A stretch of 64,000 nucleotides of DNA from Adineta steineri (taxonomy: Eukaryota; Rotifera; Eurotatoria; Adinetida; Adinetidae): the NCBI GenBank assembly GCA_905250115.1, contig CAJNOI010000007.1, positions 793,796-857,795 on the forward strand. Reading direction: 5' to 3'. Each line of letters starts with the position of its first letter. Positions within the stretch are counted from its first letter, which is position 1. Both the position numbers and the translations under genes were made by a program. The notes below the pieces were generated by a model. The model searched no databases. It was given only the letters and a program-made list of their open reading frames with translations, and was not told where the DNA came from. Below, one piece after another: positions 1-13,363 of the stretch.

Positions 1-393
1 CTTTCTTCTTTTCTTAGTTACGTTTCTTTCCGTCTGATGTTTTGTTCTGTTTTTCCTTTTTTTTTCTTTTTTATATTTGCAATGATAATGTATGTGTATG
101 CAGCAACAATCTATCCGTTCGTCGAGCACGCGAAAAAAGCAAAAGAAATGCATACATACTAAACTACTATCACTATTACACACCAGACACACACTCACAC
201 ACGCATAAAAGTCGTTGTCGTCGTCGTCATTCTTTTGTTGTCTATTTTTATCATCTGTTTTACTCGTCTATATCATCATCGTTAAAAGTTATTTTTATAT
301 ACTCTTAACTTTTGATGCGTGTCCATAACTGATACGTTAGTCGAAAATGAATGAAAGTACTTAAATATATATATATAGATACGAAATAAACTT
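1..393. other. Non-coding leader, probable 5' UTR/promoter
   Basis: No convincing coding sequence. It holds T-rich stretches, a CA/CAC-rich stretch and a GTC-repeat near 210-230. Open frames here are short and low-complexity. It lies directly upstream of the first ATG of the DUF3504-like gene and may be its promoter or 5' UTR. Confidence 0.4.
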
Positions 394-3300
394 ATGGATA
401 TAACAGATTTTTATACAATAGAAACTCCACCATCATCATCATCAACAAGTAAAGATTCAACAGATGAATCATCATCATTATTATTATTTCAATCAAAGAA
501 TAAATTCAAACTATCATCATCAAAAACTAATATTGAACAAACTTCTAATCATGCAATTATTTGTTCAACATCAACATCATCTTTACCAACAAATTCAAGT
601 ACAATTAAAGATGATGAGGTAAAATTTTGTTACTATCTTTTTATATTTATAAATATATCTATACTCTTATCATTAGTAAATAAAATTTTTCTTTACTAAA
701 AATAGAACAGATCTTTCATAGTATGATAATCTAAACTCTTTCCTTTTATAATTGTTTACGTTTGATAATCGTACTGATAAAATGAATTTATGACTCGTAA
801 ATTATCATTAAGATCAAATAATGGATATATTACAATTACATAGAGAAAAAGAAATGAATCATTGTTGAATTAAAAAGAAGGTCAAAATATTTTCTGATAA
901 GAATTAAATTAATCCTTATCATAATAGTATTATTATTCTTTGTCAAATTCAAATCAACATTAAGTGACAATCTTTTTCTTTTAGACAATTATTGTGTTCT
1001 AAAAATAATCTGATTAGATATTCTCAACGAATAGTATATTACACATGTTAATAAAAATGAATTTTCGGTTAAAGATAGAAAATAAGATCATGATGAACTA
1101 CATTTATCTTGTCACTAGTAATATTCTTTTTCTTTTCTTTTTATTAATGAGTCATTGAAAATAAAAGATTACTATCTTATTCGTTAGTTTTTCTACGTAA
1201 ATGTATAAAAAAACTGCATATATATATATATATATATATTTATTTTATATCAGACAATAAAACTATTTAGATAAATATGATTAAAATCATTTTTAATCTC
1301 TTATACACATACATAATCGATATTAATAACATGTAAATATTCGTTCTTAACTCTTAGTATTTAATCAATGGATAATTATTAATAATAACCATTGGTTGAA
1401 GGTTTAATATATATATATATATATAAATACGTAAAAACAGAAAAAAAAACAACAAGTATGTCAGTTCCCATAGAAGAAATAGAGAGAGAAAGAGAAAAAT
1501 GAGTGCGTCAGAGAGAAAAAAAAAATGTTTATATAAATACCTTTTTTTTTTGAGTTCACCGCAAAGAGACAGTCAGTTAGTCTTACTTATAAAAGAAAAA
1601 AAGAGTAAAAAAAAAGAAAATTTCATACATGTTTTAACCCAAGTTAATTGCAAGATACTCAAATATGGCGCTAATATTAAAACCGGTGAGTTTTACTCTT
1701 AATTAAAAAACAAACGATAAAACGATCAAAAATACCTTTTTGCTACTCTAGAGTAAAAATCGTTTATTTAATTGTCGAAATGTCTGTTTTTTTATTGTAA
1801 AAAAAAAACGAATGTCTATAAATAAACTACTTCTCAAATTTTTTTCTTCAAGTATGATGTCTGGAATTTTAATGAATGAAAAATATGCATATTCGAGAAG
1901 AAAATTCGTCTATATTTTTTTTATGTTTAATAATAAGAAATAAAATGATGTTTTTTTATTTATAATTTTCATAGAGTTTATTTGAGAACGTTTTTCTAAA
2001 GTAAAGAATTATGATGAATTGATATACAAAAAAAAAACTAGTAAAATATATGTTATTGAAATCGTATTCTTTATAAATGACATACCATTAGAAAAAGATA
2101 CTTTTACTATCTATTCACAAATCATGTATTATACTATCCGATTGAAATATGGAACACGATATACTGATTGTTGATAATCCACTAAAAGATGTGCATTGAA
2201 GTATACTTTGGCATTGTTCTTCACCTGAGAGCATAAATATTTTAACTAGACGTGATAATACCTTGAAGTTGAATGTCATGCTTTATAATGAACTTTGACC
2301 TCTGTCTATCAGAGGTCATCGAATCTGTCGGTCACATGATCTGTGGAGAGGACGAGAGGCAGTGGTTGCAAATTTTTACGCTCAAACACTTCAATATTTA
2401 TTTAAGATCATGTTTCATAAAATAACAGAATTTGAAATAAATTGTATATCAATAGAAGATCTTCGTTGAATACATATTTTCTGAATAATCTCCTATATTA
2501 TTTTGAAAAAGATTATTTTCAAAGTATACAATATATTTTATATTGAAGAATCTTTCTGAAAAATAAGTGTATCGATTACTGAAAAAATATTGATTTTATT
2601 TTAGTTCGGTTCTTCATTATATAATGATATGCATGGACCATTACGTCGAACAATGGGAAATACAAAATTAAAAACTCGTCAAGATGTTCGTCGTTTTCGT
2701 AAGTTTTTAAAACGTAATTATGATATATCATCATTGACATTGATTGACATTGATCCGGATACCATGCGTACATATTTAATACATTATTTAACATCAATAC
2801 GAACACGTAAAGGTTCAAAATATGATCCTGAAACACTTCGTTCGTATTATTTAAGTATCCAAAGATTTTTAAAAGATTCAAATTATCCATATTGTTTACG
2901 TAATTCACCACAATTTGCACAATGTAGAGATTTAATAATACAAATGAGAAAAGAAAAAAATCAAATAAAAACAAATGATTTATCATCATCATCTGAAACA
3001 AAAACAAAACGAATAATAATGAAAAAAATTTCAACAAATGAACAAACGTATTCAACATTATCAAATATGAATTCCGACAATCAACAAATTCAATTTAATG
3101 ATCAAATAAAGTAAAACAAAGAAAAGATTGTTTTTTATATGACGAATACTTTTTTCTGTTTAGTTCTCCAGAAATGAATCTTCCAATGGAATCGAAGAAT
3201 TGTCTTGTATTAACAAAAGATCTTCTTCCGTCATCTTCACTTCCACCACGTAAACGACAAATCAAATATTTTCTTGAATTTGGTTCACCAGATGATTTTA

Positions 3301-3650
3301 TTCTTCTACCAAAAATATCATCATCATCATCTTCAATTCAATTACGTTCGTCAATTCTTTCATCAGATGCCTATTTACTTCTTGTGAAATTTACTCATTC
3401 ATCATCAATTGTTGTTCTATCCTCCTCATCATCATTAGATTCTTCTAGTCAACGATCTACTAATCAATTTGAACAATTACTTGATGAATCACCAGCATGT
3501 GGAAATATTCAACGTTCAATGTTAACATCATTATGTCATGAATGGACAGGTGATATTCGCCTTATACATTCAAATCTTCGACCAGAACTTAATTCATTTT
3601 TACCTCATATATTACTTCTTAATATACTTTCATCAAAATATTCATGTTAA
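394..3650 (+). CDS. DUF3504 / Crypton tyrosine-recombinase-derived protein
   Basis: Three exons: 394-618, 2605-3110 and 3164-3650, with consistent splice phases, encoding about 405 aa. Residues about 85-185 resemble the N-terminal SAM-like core-binding domain of tyrosine recombinases kept in the vertebrate QRICH1/ZMYM/KIAA1958 proteins (DUF3504). The block around IRTRKGSKYDPETLRSYYLS, followed by IQRFL, is the strongest evidence. The N-terminus is Ser/Thr-rich and disordered. I do not see the catalytic R..H-x-x-R..Y module, so it is unlikely to be an active recombinase. The first intron is unusually long (about 2 kb). An alternative is that translation starts at ATG 2629 after a leader spliced to the acceptor at 2604. 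A DNA-binding or chromatin role is inference from the family. Confidence 0.6.
1217..1240. repeat. (AT)n microsatellite in the long intron
   Basis: About 22 nt of uninterrupted AT dinucleotides inside the 2-kb first intron of the DUF3504-like gene. Confidence 0.8.
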
Positions 3651-4558
3651 CAAAATCTATCATTTAATGATATGGTGCTATTTGAAAAATTATCTGGTTT
3701 TATAAAAACCATAACATGAAAAACAAATTAATTGAATATTCTCCTATATGTAAATGAATTCTATCTTATTCTATAGTCTTGTTAAAAACATACGAAAGAT
3801 TTAAAAATTGTGTGATAGTCTTTTTCTTTTCTTTTCTTATATTTTTCTTTATTGTCTTTTTGGTGACAATTAAATTCAAAATACGTTTGTTTTTTCTTGT
3901 GTATTTACGAAATTAATGTATAATATTAATTTTAACGAGTTATTATTGACTATTTTTCATATTTTATTGTCAATAAGAAATTTTATTTGATCATTCTTGT
4001 TGTATTATATAAGGATATTTTCTTTTCTTTTTGGTTTTATTCGAAGTTTTAATGTACCCGTGAAGAACTCAATGGTAGTTTTTATTATTGTTACATTTTT
4101 CAAGTTATTTATCATGTGAATATTTTATGAAATTATATAGAATTTTATTCATTCATTTAAAAAATGAGAGTTTTCTTTTGTAGTTATGATTTTTGTTTTT
4201 GTGTAGATCGATTCTTTTTTATGATGTACTCGTTCCTTTTTTTTCTTTTTATTTGACATGTAATACGCCATAAAAATTTGATTATTACTTTAGATTAATA
4301 GACAAATATGAAGGGGAAAATAAGATAAAACTAAAGTAAATGGAATAAGATTTTACTTTGTTTCCGGACTGTAAAAATAGAAATAATGTGTAAATATAGG
4401 AAAGTCTATATTTGTCATATTAGTAAGACTTTCAATAGTAAAATAATGTGAATCTAAAATAGGAAGATTCACATGTTTCAATCATTGTATTCATAAACAA
4501 TTGTGAATGAAATCTTTCAGTGATTACAGCAATAGCATCTTAAAATCACGTATAAATA
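3651..4558. other. Intergenic, AT-rich
   Basis: Nothing recognisable. A/T-rich with many in-frame stops. It probably contains the 3' UTR of the upstream gene and the left flank of the gap palindrome. Confidence 0.5.
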
Positions 4559-4570
4559 TTGTTGTCAGTC

Positions 4571-4838
4571 AATAGGCGTGTTCCACGAGAAAGTTGGTCT
4601 AGGCTATCCTTAGAACGGCTGAGCATATCAAGTTGTCCTTTGGTGAATAAGGGTTTCTNNNNNNNNNNNNNNNNNNNNNNNNNNNNNNNNNNNNNNNNNN
4701 NNNNNNNNNNNNNNNNNNNNNNNNNNNNNNNNNNNNNNNNNNNNNNNNNNNNNNNNNNAGAAACCCTTATTCACCAAAGGACAACTTGATATGCTCAGCC
4801 GTTCTCAAGATAATATTCTCATGGAACACGCCTATAGA
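4571..4838. repeat. Inverted repeat flanking an assembly gap
   Basis: The left arm (4571-4658) and right arm (4759-4838) are reverse complements around 100 N. The 47 bases next to the gap (4612-4658 and 4759-4805) match perfectly. The outer parts (TAGGCGTGTTCCA next to the outer edge) match with a mismatch and a diverged middle. This could be a foldback/MITE-like element whose loop could not be assembled, or a false palindromic scaffold join. Confidence 0.85.
4659..4758. other. Assembly gap (100 N)
   Basis: Exactly 100 N, the conventional length for a gap of unknown size. Reading frames that cross it are meaningless. Confidence 0.98.
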
Positions 4839-7173
4839 ACAAAAAACAATACAATAGTCCTAATCATTATTCTATTTCTACAAAACAGCCATACTATGAT
4901 ATCAAATACAAAATTTATTCATCTGTAACATCAAGAACTTTAGTAAATTCTCAGAATTTGATTTATTCTAAACTAATAAGTGTTAGATGAATATTGACGT
5001 ATAGTTTGAAGTTAAAAAATACTATCGAAATTAGAAGAGATGAAGTGGAGGACGGAGAAAATCGGTGATTTTATTCAGAAAAAACACGAGTATACATAGG
5101 TGGAATGAATAAAGAGAAGAATCTGTCGAGAAGTTTCTTCTCTTTATTAAACTCATGAAGAAAGATTGACAATTGATCGAGGTCACACAGGAACATAAGT
5201 ACCTGATGTACGAAAGAGAAGCAAGATATGTACAAGAGAGAAACAAAGAGATAACTATGTAACATTCAGATTACGACAAAATTTACAGAACGAATATATA
5301 AAATGTGTTTTGAAAAAAATAATAAAAACAAGCATTAAGTTATATAAATTTCATTGTATGTTTGCATTTATTTAATCACATATGAATGTTAGTTATACAG
5401 TAGTATTCATTATTTTAAAATAGATTTAATTCAATATTAGAAAATGTCTGTAATTCTTAAAACATCTTCACCCATAAGTCATAATTTCGTTACACTTTAA
5501 TGTTAATAATACAATCGAAAAATAATATATATTATAGTAAATGCAGAAGAGTATACATCATTATCAAGTTATTCATCTGATTTTTACAACGTTAACACCA
5601 AAAAAGAGAAAATCTTGCGATTATTAAAAATGATTTTTTTCTGAGAATGTCACATAATCAATAGTTCGATATTTTTGTTTTCCTTTTTCAATCATATCGC
5701 GACGAGACTCTTATATAGACGAACTAAGCTTTTGGTCATATTAATGAGGTTATTATTCTTTGAGAATTGATCTAAGACAAGTGCTTCTTGTCCATATCTC
5801 TCAAAGACGATTACATCATCGTTTAATACTATACCAAACAAAAGAGCTGCTATAGATCGAGTCACAAAGAATAATAATCTCGTTAAAATAGCTGAAAGCT
5901 CTATCCATACATATACAGATCTCATTACGAAAGTATTAAATGACTCAATTGATAATTAGTTTATTGATCATCATAATATATTAATCAAATTTCAATTATG
6001 AAAAACTTTATAAGAACATTTGGTTACATAAAATATCTCATTTCTTTATTCGAGTTTTTAATGGTTCTGACTTTTACAAGTGCAGGTTATTATAATCAGA
6101 ATTTCTATAATTTGTTGATAAAGACAGCCTTAAATAAATAAAATTTCTTTACTCATTTGACAGTTTTGATAATATTTCTTTTTTAAATTAAAGGAAAACA
6201 AAAATATTCAAATTGACACATTAAATAAGTATTATATTTACCATTCAATGATGATTACAGTTAAATAAAGACTTTCAAAACCTTTTGAACTTACTGATTA
6301 ACAAATTTAAATTTATCATTATAATTAAACTACTATTTATATATATATTAAAATAATTGTCTAATTATTTTTATTATATACACATCAAAGATGAAAATAT
6401 ATATAATTTGTTCTATATAAAAAAAGAAATTATCGAAATTTGTCATTTTAGTAAGCAAATAAAATAATATTTACATATTTATTTTTCATCATGAAAAAAA
6501 AAACTCCTATGAAATATAATAAGAGCAAAGTTTAAGAATAATTTCATCAGAGTAGTCTTTCAATAAACACTTCGGGTTTTTTTTTTCTTTGTTGATGATT
6601 AACGATAAAGATGAAGTGTTTATGGAAGACCATTTATTTCTTTACTGTTAGTTTTTATTTGAAAAGAAGAAGAAAAAGAAAAGGAACTTGTTCGATGTAT
6701 TACACATAAGAACCAATGATTATATAAATGTTATTTTAAACACATAAAGATAAATATTTTAATCTATTGAGTTCAATATAATACATTTTCACTACAAATT
6801 TTTTTTTTGTCCGATTTCAAACGAACGATAAACAAATACAAAGAACTCAAATACAAAAAAAAACGTTTTTTTTTTTTTTGATCTTGCAAAAGAAAACAAA
6901 TACACACACACGTATATATTGTGATTATAAAATGGACGGCTTGTATGCAACTGTTTAAAATCACAGTGATAAACATAAAATGAAAAAAACAAAACAAAAT
7001 TTTCTCTGTTTAAAAACAAAGAATATTTTTGGACGGATAGAAAAAAAACAACGCAGAGATAATTGCAAATAATGTGTGTCACACAAGTTATTTCAAGAAA
7101 CGGAAGACTACGACCCATACACACAAAATTATTATATACATAAAAGAGAAGAGAAAAAAAACAAGTCTATTCA
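4839..7173. other. Intergenic, no supported gene
   Basis: A/T-rich with short open frames on both strands. The best is a 77-codon minus-strand frame at 5692-5925 that starts with ATG and has host-like codons, but it matches no family I recognise and has no partner exons. The right end (about 6780-7170) is probably the 3' UTR of the forkhead gene. Confidence 0.4.
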
Positions 7174-8792
7174 CTATTTTGATAATTTAAGATCAAAAGC
7201 TGTTTCTAATGAAGGTAATTTCGTTGGTATTACACTTTCATCTGTAATCCACCATGATGGTCGTTTTATACTACAACCTTTTACAGTTAAACATTCTGGA
7301 TTACTAGGAGGTTCAATAATTTGTTGTTGTTGTTGAGATTGATCATCATCATCAAATAAACAATTGAATGTTGAATGTTTCGATGGATAATCAAATGCAT
7401 CAAAAGCATTTGTATCAGCACCAGCTGCTGCTGCTGCTTCAGCTGATGATGTTAAATCAGTTAATGCTGCATTAAAATCATTAAATAAATCTTGTTCAGT
7501 TTTTGTTGATAATAATGGATGAACATCAATATCACTTGGTGTTTCACATAAATAAGCATCCCAATCAAATGTTGATGTATCTAATAAAAGCATATCTGTA
7601 TCATCTAATTTAGTTCCATGAAAATTTTGTTTTGATATAACTGATGATGGTGAACTCGATGGTGATGGTGTTAATATCGATGAAAAATCATGTATATGAT
7701 GAGGATTAAATGGTGAAACAATTAAAGAATCTGGTGATGATGTTGGAGAAAGAAAACTACTTGGCATTCGAGTATATGAACGATCAACAATTGTTGTATG
7801 ACAATGAAGTGGTGATTGACTTTTCGAAACAATACATGGAAGTATTGGATCAATCCATGATTCAGTTTTTATATTTTCATGTGATATACGAGTTGAATTG
7901 GATGAAATTTTATTTGATAGAAATTGATTTGATGTTGATCGTTTCGAATGACGTTTACGTTTATTTGATGGAGAATTTAATTCTTGTTGTTGTTGTTGAG
8001 TATGAGCTAATGAACGTTGTCGTTCATAATCAGGTGATAATTTCCAAAAGCCACCCTTGCCACCTCCGGCTTCTTTTTTTGTTCGTGGAACTTTGATAAA
8101 ACATTTATTTAATGATAAATTATGTCGAATTGAATTCTTGAAAAAAAAGAAAGAAATTTTAATTTCTATAATGAAATTAAAGTAGAGAAAAAAAACGGTA
8201 CCTGCCAAGTTGGTTCCATTTTTTTAAAATATGGAAAATTTTCTGCAACCCATTCATATATCATTTGTAATGTCATTTTTTCATATCCTGATTGTTTCAT
8301 AGCCAATAATATAAGTTGAGAATATGAATAGACCGGTTTTGCTTGTGGATTTGTTTTATACATACGCCATTGTTCATCACTATCATCATCATGTGTTATT
8401 GGTAATTCATTATTGTCTGATATATCATTTGGATAAATTGTACTATTTAATGGTGATGAAGATATACAAGATGATGATGGTCGTTCTTTACGTTTATTAT
8501 TTGTAGCAACAGACGATGAAGAAGAAGAGGAATTTATTGCTGGCATAGTTCGTTTTAATATATTTATATCATGTAACCATGAAAGATTTGTTAGACTATC
8601 ATCAAATGCATTAAATGTTGTAGTTTGTTGTTGTTGTTGAGGTATATGATGATTCGTTGTTAGTGATATCCGTGGTGTATTTGTATTATGTGTTGTTAAT
8701 ACATGTGGAGTTTCTTGAGAATTTATTTTATTCATTGGATTAATTTGTGGTACTAATGTATAAATATTTCTCTGAATTGGCCATTGTGTCAT
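7174..8792 (-). CDS. FOXJ1: Forkhead transcription factor, FOXJ1 type
   Basis: Two exons, 8792-8202 and 8136-7174 (phase-0 join), 517 aa. The forkhead winged-helix domain spans about residues 150-245 and is split by the intron right after PTWQ. Recognition helix 3 reads [18 protein letters not shown], followed by GKGGFWKL in wing 1, which fits FOXJ1 better than FOXJ2/3 or other Fox classes. The flanks are Ser/Asn/Gln-rich and acidic, including a D/S-rich C-terminal half that could serve for activation. FOXJ1 is the conserved master regulator of motile ciliogenesis, a fitting role in a heavily ciliated animal. A 3' splice acceptor lies 7 nt upstream of the ATG. The large non-coding region upstream may hold its control elements. 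The subfamily call rests on the domain only. Confidence 0.88.
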
Positions 8793-9967
8793 TGATGATC
8801 TTCAAAAAGAAAATATTAAAATTTGTTTTATTTCACTTTCAATACAAAAAGAAAAAGAAATAACAAAAGTTTTGGAGCATGTCGCCATACCTTTATGTTT
8901 ATATTACTTTCTGACAATAACATCTCTATTTTGTTTTTTTTTGTCATAGTTTCAATTAGTTGATGAATATAATTCAGATGTAAAAACGCACACAAAAAAA
9001 CGAGTGAAAAAGAATATTCTCTATTTCTCTTTAAGATTGTCGAAAAATGTTTTGTAAACATATAAGTAATACTACACTCATATACTTCGTTTTTTTGGCC
9101 TATCGCTTCTCAAGAGTTAAATTGCTTTTTCAGTTTCATTAGCTTCTTTCTTTTGTTCAAGGATGACTACACCTGTGTCTTGCCGTCATAACATTATTTA
9201 CTTTTCACTTCTCTTTGTATTTTTTGTCGATCTTATGAAATGATTGACAGGTTGTTCTTCTAATTCATAAAAGAGAGAGAAAAATTGAACAAGTCTTATT
9301 CAAGGATAGTCTAATCAAGTAATTTGATGCGTATCTATTTACATTTGTTTCTCTATGATGTAATTTGTTATATAGTACTATATAGGAAAAAAAAGAAATG
9401 ACTTACTGACTTATTCAACTGTCTTAAAAAATAGAAGAAAAAAAAATGTGTGTGCTATGGCGTAATAGTATAAAGTTCTAACAAGTCTTTATTCTATTTA
9501 ATCAATTTATATGAAGACGAAGAAGAAAAAAAAGAGGAGGGAAAGAGAGAACCTTGAATTTTCTATATAATAAGGAATAATTATGGTACGCATTTTTCTA
9601 CTATTCTTGTCGGAAACATTGGAATGCAAAAGAAATAAAACTGACGGGAGAAAAAGGAGAAGAAGGATAAAAAAAAAGACTAGGTAATAATGAACAAAAA
9701 AAACTTCGCACCACCGGAAATACCTATAAAGCGTGGTTGTATAAAATCAATTATTTGTGTTAATTCTCAAAATACATATGCAAATGAACAATACCTTTTT
9801 GTCACGATTGTCAGATGAGCCATCAATTTTATGTCTTTGATATTTCTTTAGTTTCTTTTTTCTTACATCAATGGACGTTGACGATGGAGCAAAGCGGACA
9901 CTTAGACTGATTTCAGGTATGTGTATGTGTATGGAAGAATCGAAATTCTCTCTGCTTTCTTTTTCGA

Positions 9968-10023
9968 CACACACACGCACACACACACACATATACAAAG
10001 CGAGAGGGAGAGAGAGAGAGAGA
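9968..10023. repeat. Adjacent (CA)n and (GA)n tracts
   Basis: An alternating CA/CG-CA run followed closely by a pure purine GA run of about 20 nt. Sequences of this kind can form Z-DNA or triplex structure, but no function is shown. Confidence 0.8.
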
Positions 10024-11060
10024 ATAAAATTTCAAGCGGTCTCTTTTTCTTTCCCTTTTGCGAGCGTACCTATTCTTTCTCTCTCTCTCTTCTCTGATGA
10101 GATCGATGATGGAGATGCGTGTATATTTGTAAGATGCAACAAAAGAAGCATATGGTTAAAAAAAAGAAGAAAAAAAAAAGAGCAACACATTTGCGAAAAG
10201 TAAAAGCGATATGACGAAAAACGTTGTTGCCTGCGGTTTTTATGAATAAAAGAAGAAAAAAAGAAATTGTTGATGATAGTCAACGAAAGACAACATGCAT
10301 GAAACGCACGCGAGTTAAGTCGTAAATAACTGCTTTGCTTATCTTTGAATGGATGTTACAAAATTAAATTAAATATTAGATCAATTTGATACAAAAAAGA
10401 AAAAAAGCGAAGAGAAGATTGAGTATTCCCTTTATTTATATATATATATATGTCAATACGTAAGCTTTAAAGTGTGCACAAGTACTATCTAAGCCTACAG
10501 CCCCCTCTTGTCTGATCAATAAGTACATTAGCATATCCTTTTAGAAAGAAAAAGAGAGTTGCTGATTTCATTCTGCATTTGTAGGTGCACATGCGAATAA
10601 GAGCGAGAAAACGTTACTTGAGACACACAACTCTTATGATGAGAATTGATGAAAAAGAATCACACAACCGTTACCATCATCATAACCTATATATTTACAT
10701 AAAAACGAATTCTCTCTTCCTTTCTGTCTTTTGTATTATTGTTCAACTACTTTTACTTTTACTGACTGATGATTGTTCATAACTAACCTTCATATGGTGC
10801 AATCTGAGAAAGAATATACATACTTCTTTCGCTCGCCTTTTTTTTCTCATATATGTGTGTATGTACGTTAAAGAGTGTGAATAAGAGAAAGTGAAATCCT
10901 AGGATGGCAGTAGTAACTTGGTCTCGTAATTTTTACATCATCTTTTCTCTTTTTTTCTTCTTCTTCTTCTCCTTTTTTTACACTCTTACATACATCCTGA
11001 TATATTCATCTAGCTGTTCAAATATTCAAGATCAATTTTCATTCATTCGTCTAAGAAACA

Positions 11061-11083
11061 ATGAATGAACGAACGAACGAAGA
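11061..11083. repeat. (GAAC)n tetranucleotide repeat
   Basis: Short tandem run ATGAATGAACGAACGAACGA within the non-coding interval. Confidence 0.8.
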
Positions 11084-12570
11084 CAACGATGACTACAACT
11101 TGTGTGTTTACATAAGGAGAATAATGTAAGTACCCAAAAGTGGTACCATCTCATTTGTCTACTCAACACTTATACGAGTTGACTCAATTATCTACCTTAC
11201 TACTACCGGCGCTGAATACTGGCAAAGGAGACTGTACGATATTCAGTGACCCACTTTACCACTCATTCAGTTAACAGCTGAGAGCAATCAATCAAAAGAA
11301 AAACAGACGAGTTGAACTTATCGTCATTTGACAAGACCTTGTCTTGACAAAAAGCATACTATTTCTTTTCTCATTCATTTTAAAGTAGATTATTGAATGA
11401 GTGAGAGAGAGAGAGACAGTAAGAATGATAAAGCTTGTTATTACCAATTGACAATGCAAATGTTAAGTTGTATGCTATATACATCTTCAAAATATACTCA
11501 TGATCATCATACAAAAAAAAATAAAAGATCATAAAATGTTCGAGTTCATATAAATCATAATATTATGTATATATAATACATTATTGATTATTTAAAGTTT
11601 GTCAAAGGAAAAAGAAATGAATCTAATGTTTACTTTCTTCATTTATAATTCAATTCTAATATAAAATTACAGAATAAAATGCAAGTTATATAATCAAAAT
11701 GAATATGATAAAGTTTCATGATTATTATAAAATCACTAAAGAAAATTCTCAACACGTTCTATTTAATATCAATCCGATCTTATATTTAACGTTCATAATA
11801 ATAAAAAAAAAGAATTTTGATTTATTAATATGTTTTAATAAGAAAAACACGTCACTATCAAAATCCTTTTTGCAAACTGATAATTTACATCAAAGAAAAG
11901 AAAAACTATAATATCTATGAATAATATTTTTCTTATTTCAATTCGTTTTATTCTATTTATTTAAAACTAAAAAAAAAATATTGATTGGTTTTTATTTTTA
12001 CATGCAAAAAAATTATTTTATTTATTAACATAAAAATGTTCTCAATGACATATAATAATATAAAAGAATAACATATGCGTGTTAATATATTAGTTCATTT
12101 TAGACAATAAAGAATAGAGTGATGATAGATAGAATCATAATAATGAAAGTTAAATGTCAACATTAATCTGGATAGAATATTATGCAAGAGATAAAAAAAA
12201 TATTAAAATAGAATATAATAATAAAATTTTATTTCTTCTAAATTCGTTATAATCAGTACTTCTATTTTAGCATCAATAGACTATCATAAATTGTATTATT
12301 GTCAGATGAAATAGATATGACTATTATTATTAGTTAATAAATCAAGATAAAGAAGACAAATATTTTTGCTGAATTATGATGTTTACTAAAATTGTTTTTT
12401 TTTGTTAAAATAATAAAACAACAGAATGTTAATCAAGTAAGAACAACACAACGAAAAAAATAATAATAATAAGAACATTATGATGGATGATATATGTCGG
12501 AAGAGAAAAAAAATAGAACATTAATAAATGACAATGAAAAAAGAAAACTAAGTCTTTTGATTATTCTTAT

Positions 12571-13363
12571 TTAAACACTTCCATAATTATTTTTTAAATC
12601 ACGAAGAAGATGAATAGCTAATACAGCGCCAACAATTTCGACGAAAAAGAAGAAGATTGTAACACCACCTAATGCTTTTGAATATCGATAGAACATATTG
12701 CGTGCATACACATAACAACCAGGAGTAAATGTACCATTTCTAGCTGGATCTGTTGTTGAACAAACATTATTAATACAACATGAAGTTGGATACTCGTGAC
12801 GAGCATATTTTTCCCAATCAGTTACATTATCAACACCACAACATGACATTGTTTGTTGAAGTCGATCCCATTCAGTTTTTACTTCTGAATTTGTCTTGTA
12901 GTCTGGTAATGTTTGAATTAATTTTGTACGTAATTGATCTTCAGCTTTATTATGAAGTGTAAATGCAACAATTGAAGCAATCAATTGAAGTAAAAGTATT
13001 ATTATTAATGTACCAATAAAGATTTGTAATAAACTTAAACGATTTTTATATGCTCCAATAAAACCTATTTAAAATAAAAATTTATTTATTTGTAAAATTA
13101 AAATCAAATCTATTTACCAACTGCTGATAAGACAATAATAATAACACCTAAAGCAATAATAAAACCAGCACCTGATATAAGTGAATAACCAGTAATTTCG
13201 GAATCTAACCAAAATAAACATGAAATTCAAAAAAGAAATTAATTAACGTAAACTTACATTTTGTTGCATGTCTATGTGCTACACTACCCGTGATGAGGAG
13301 CGAAAGACCAGCAATGAAATATAATACCAAAAAGATATGAAACAAAAGCTTGTTTGAACGCAT
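12571..13363 (-). CDS. Tetraspanin
   Basis: Three exons, 13363-13258, 13204-13118 and 13064-12571, 228 aa, a normal tetraspanin length. There are four hydrophobic segments: TM1 in exon 1, TM2 in exon 2, TM3 at the start of exon 3, and TM4 near the C-terminus. The large extracellular loop between TM3 and TM4 carries the diagnostic CCG motif (TMSCCGVDN), a second CC pair (PTSCCINN) and two further Cys, matching the family disulphide pattern. There is a likely N-glycosylation site (NGTF). Tetraspanins organise membrane microdomains with integrins and other partners. The specific subfamily is not assignable. The frame is open upstream to a GTG at 13405, but the first ATG is at 13363. Confidence 0.9.

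Larger units (their letters stand above)
8793..12570. other. Long non-coding interval between FOXJ1 and the tetraspanin
   Basis: About 3.8 kb without a supported gene. It holds (CA)n and (GA)n tracts near 9968-10023, an (AT)n tract near 10437-10451, and a more complex, less AT-rich stretch around 11,090-11,350 that looks like a promoter/enhancer candidate for the minus-strand forkhead gene. The right end is tetraspanin 3' flank. Short open frames here have no family signature. Confidence 0.4.

Noticed and set aside
4559-4789. Open frame running through the first N gap
   Set aside because: The frame is open only because N codons carry no stops, and the flanks are palindromic repeat.
5692-5925. 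77-codon minus-strand frame with membrane-like start
   Set aside because: ATG-initiated and host-like in codons, but no family recognised, no partner exons, and it is isolated in non-coding sequence.
11699-11911. 70-codon plus-strand frame
   Set aside because: Low-complexity and AT-driven, with no splice or family support.
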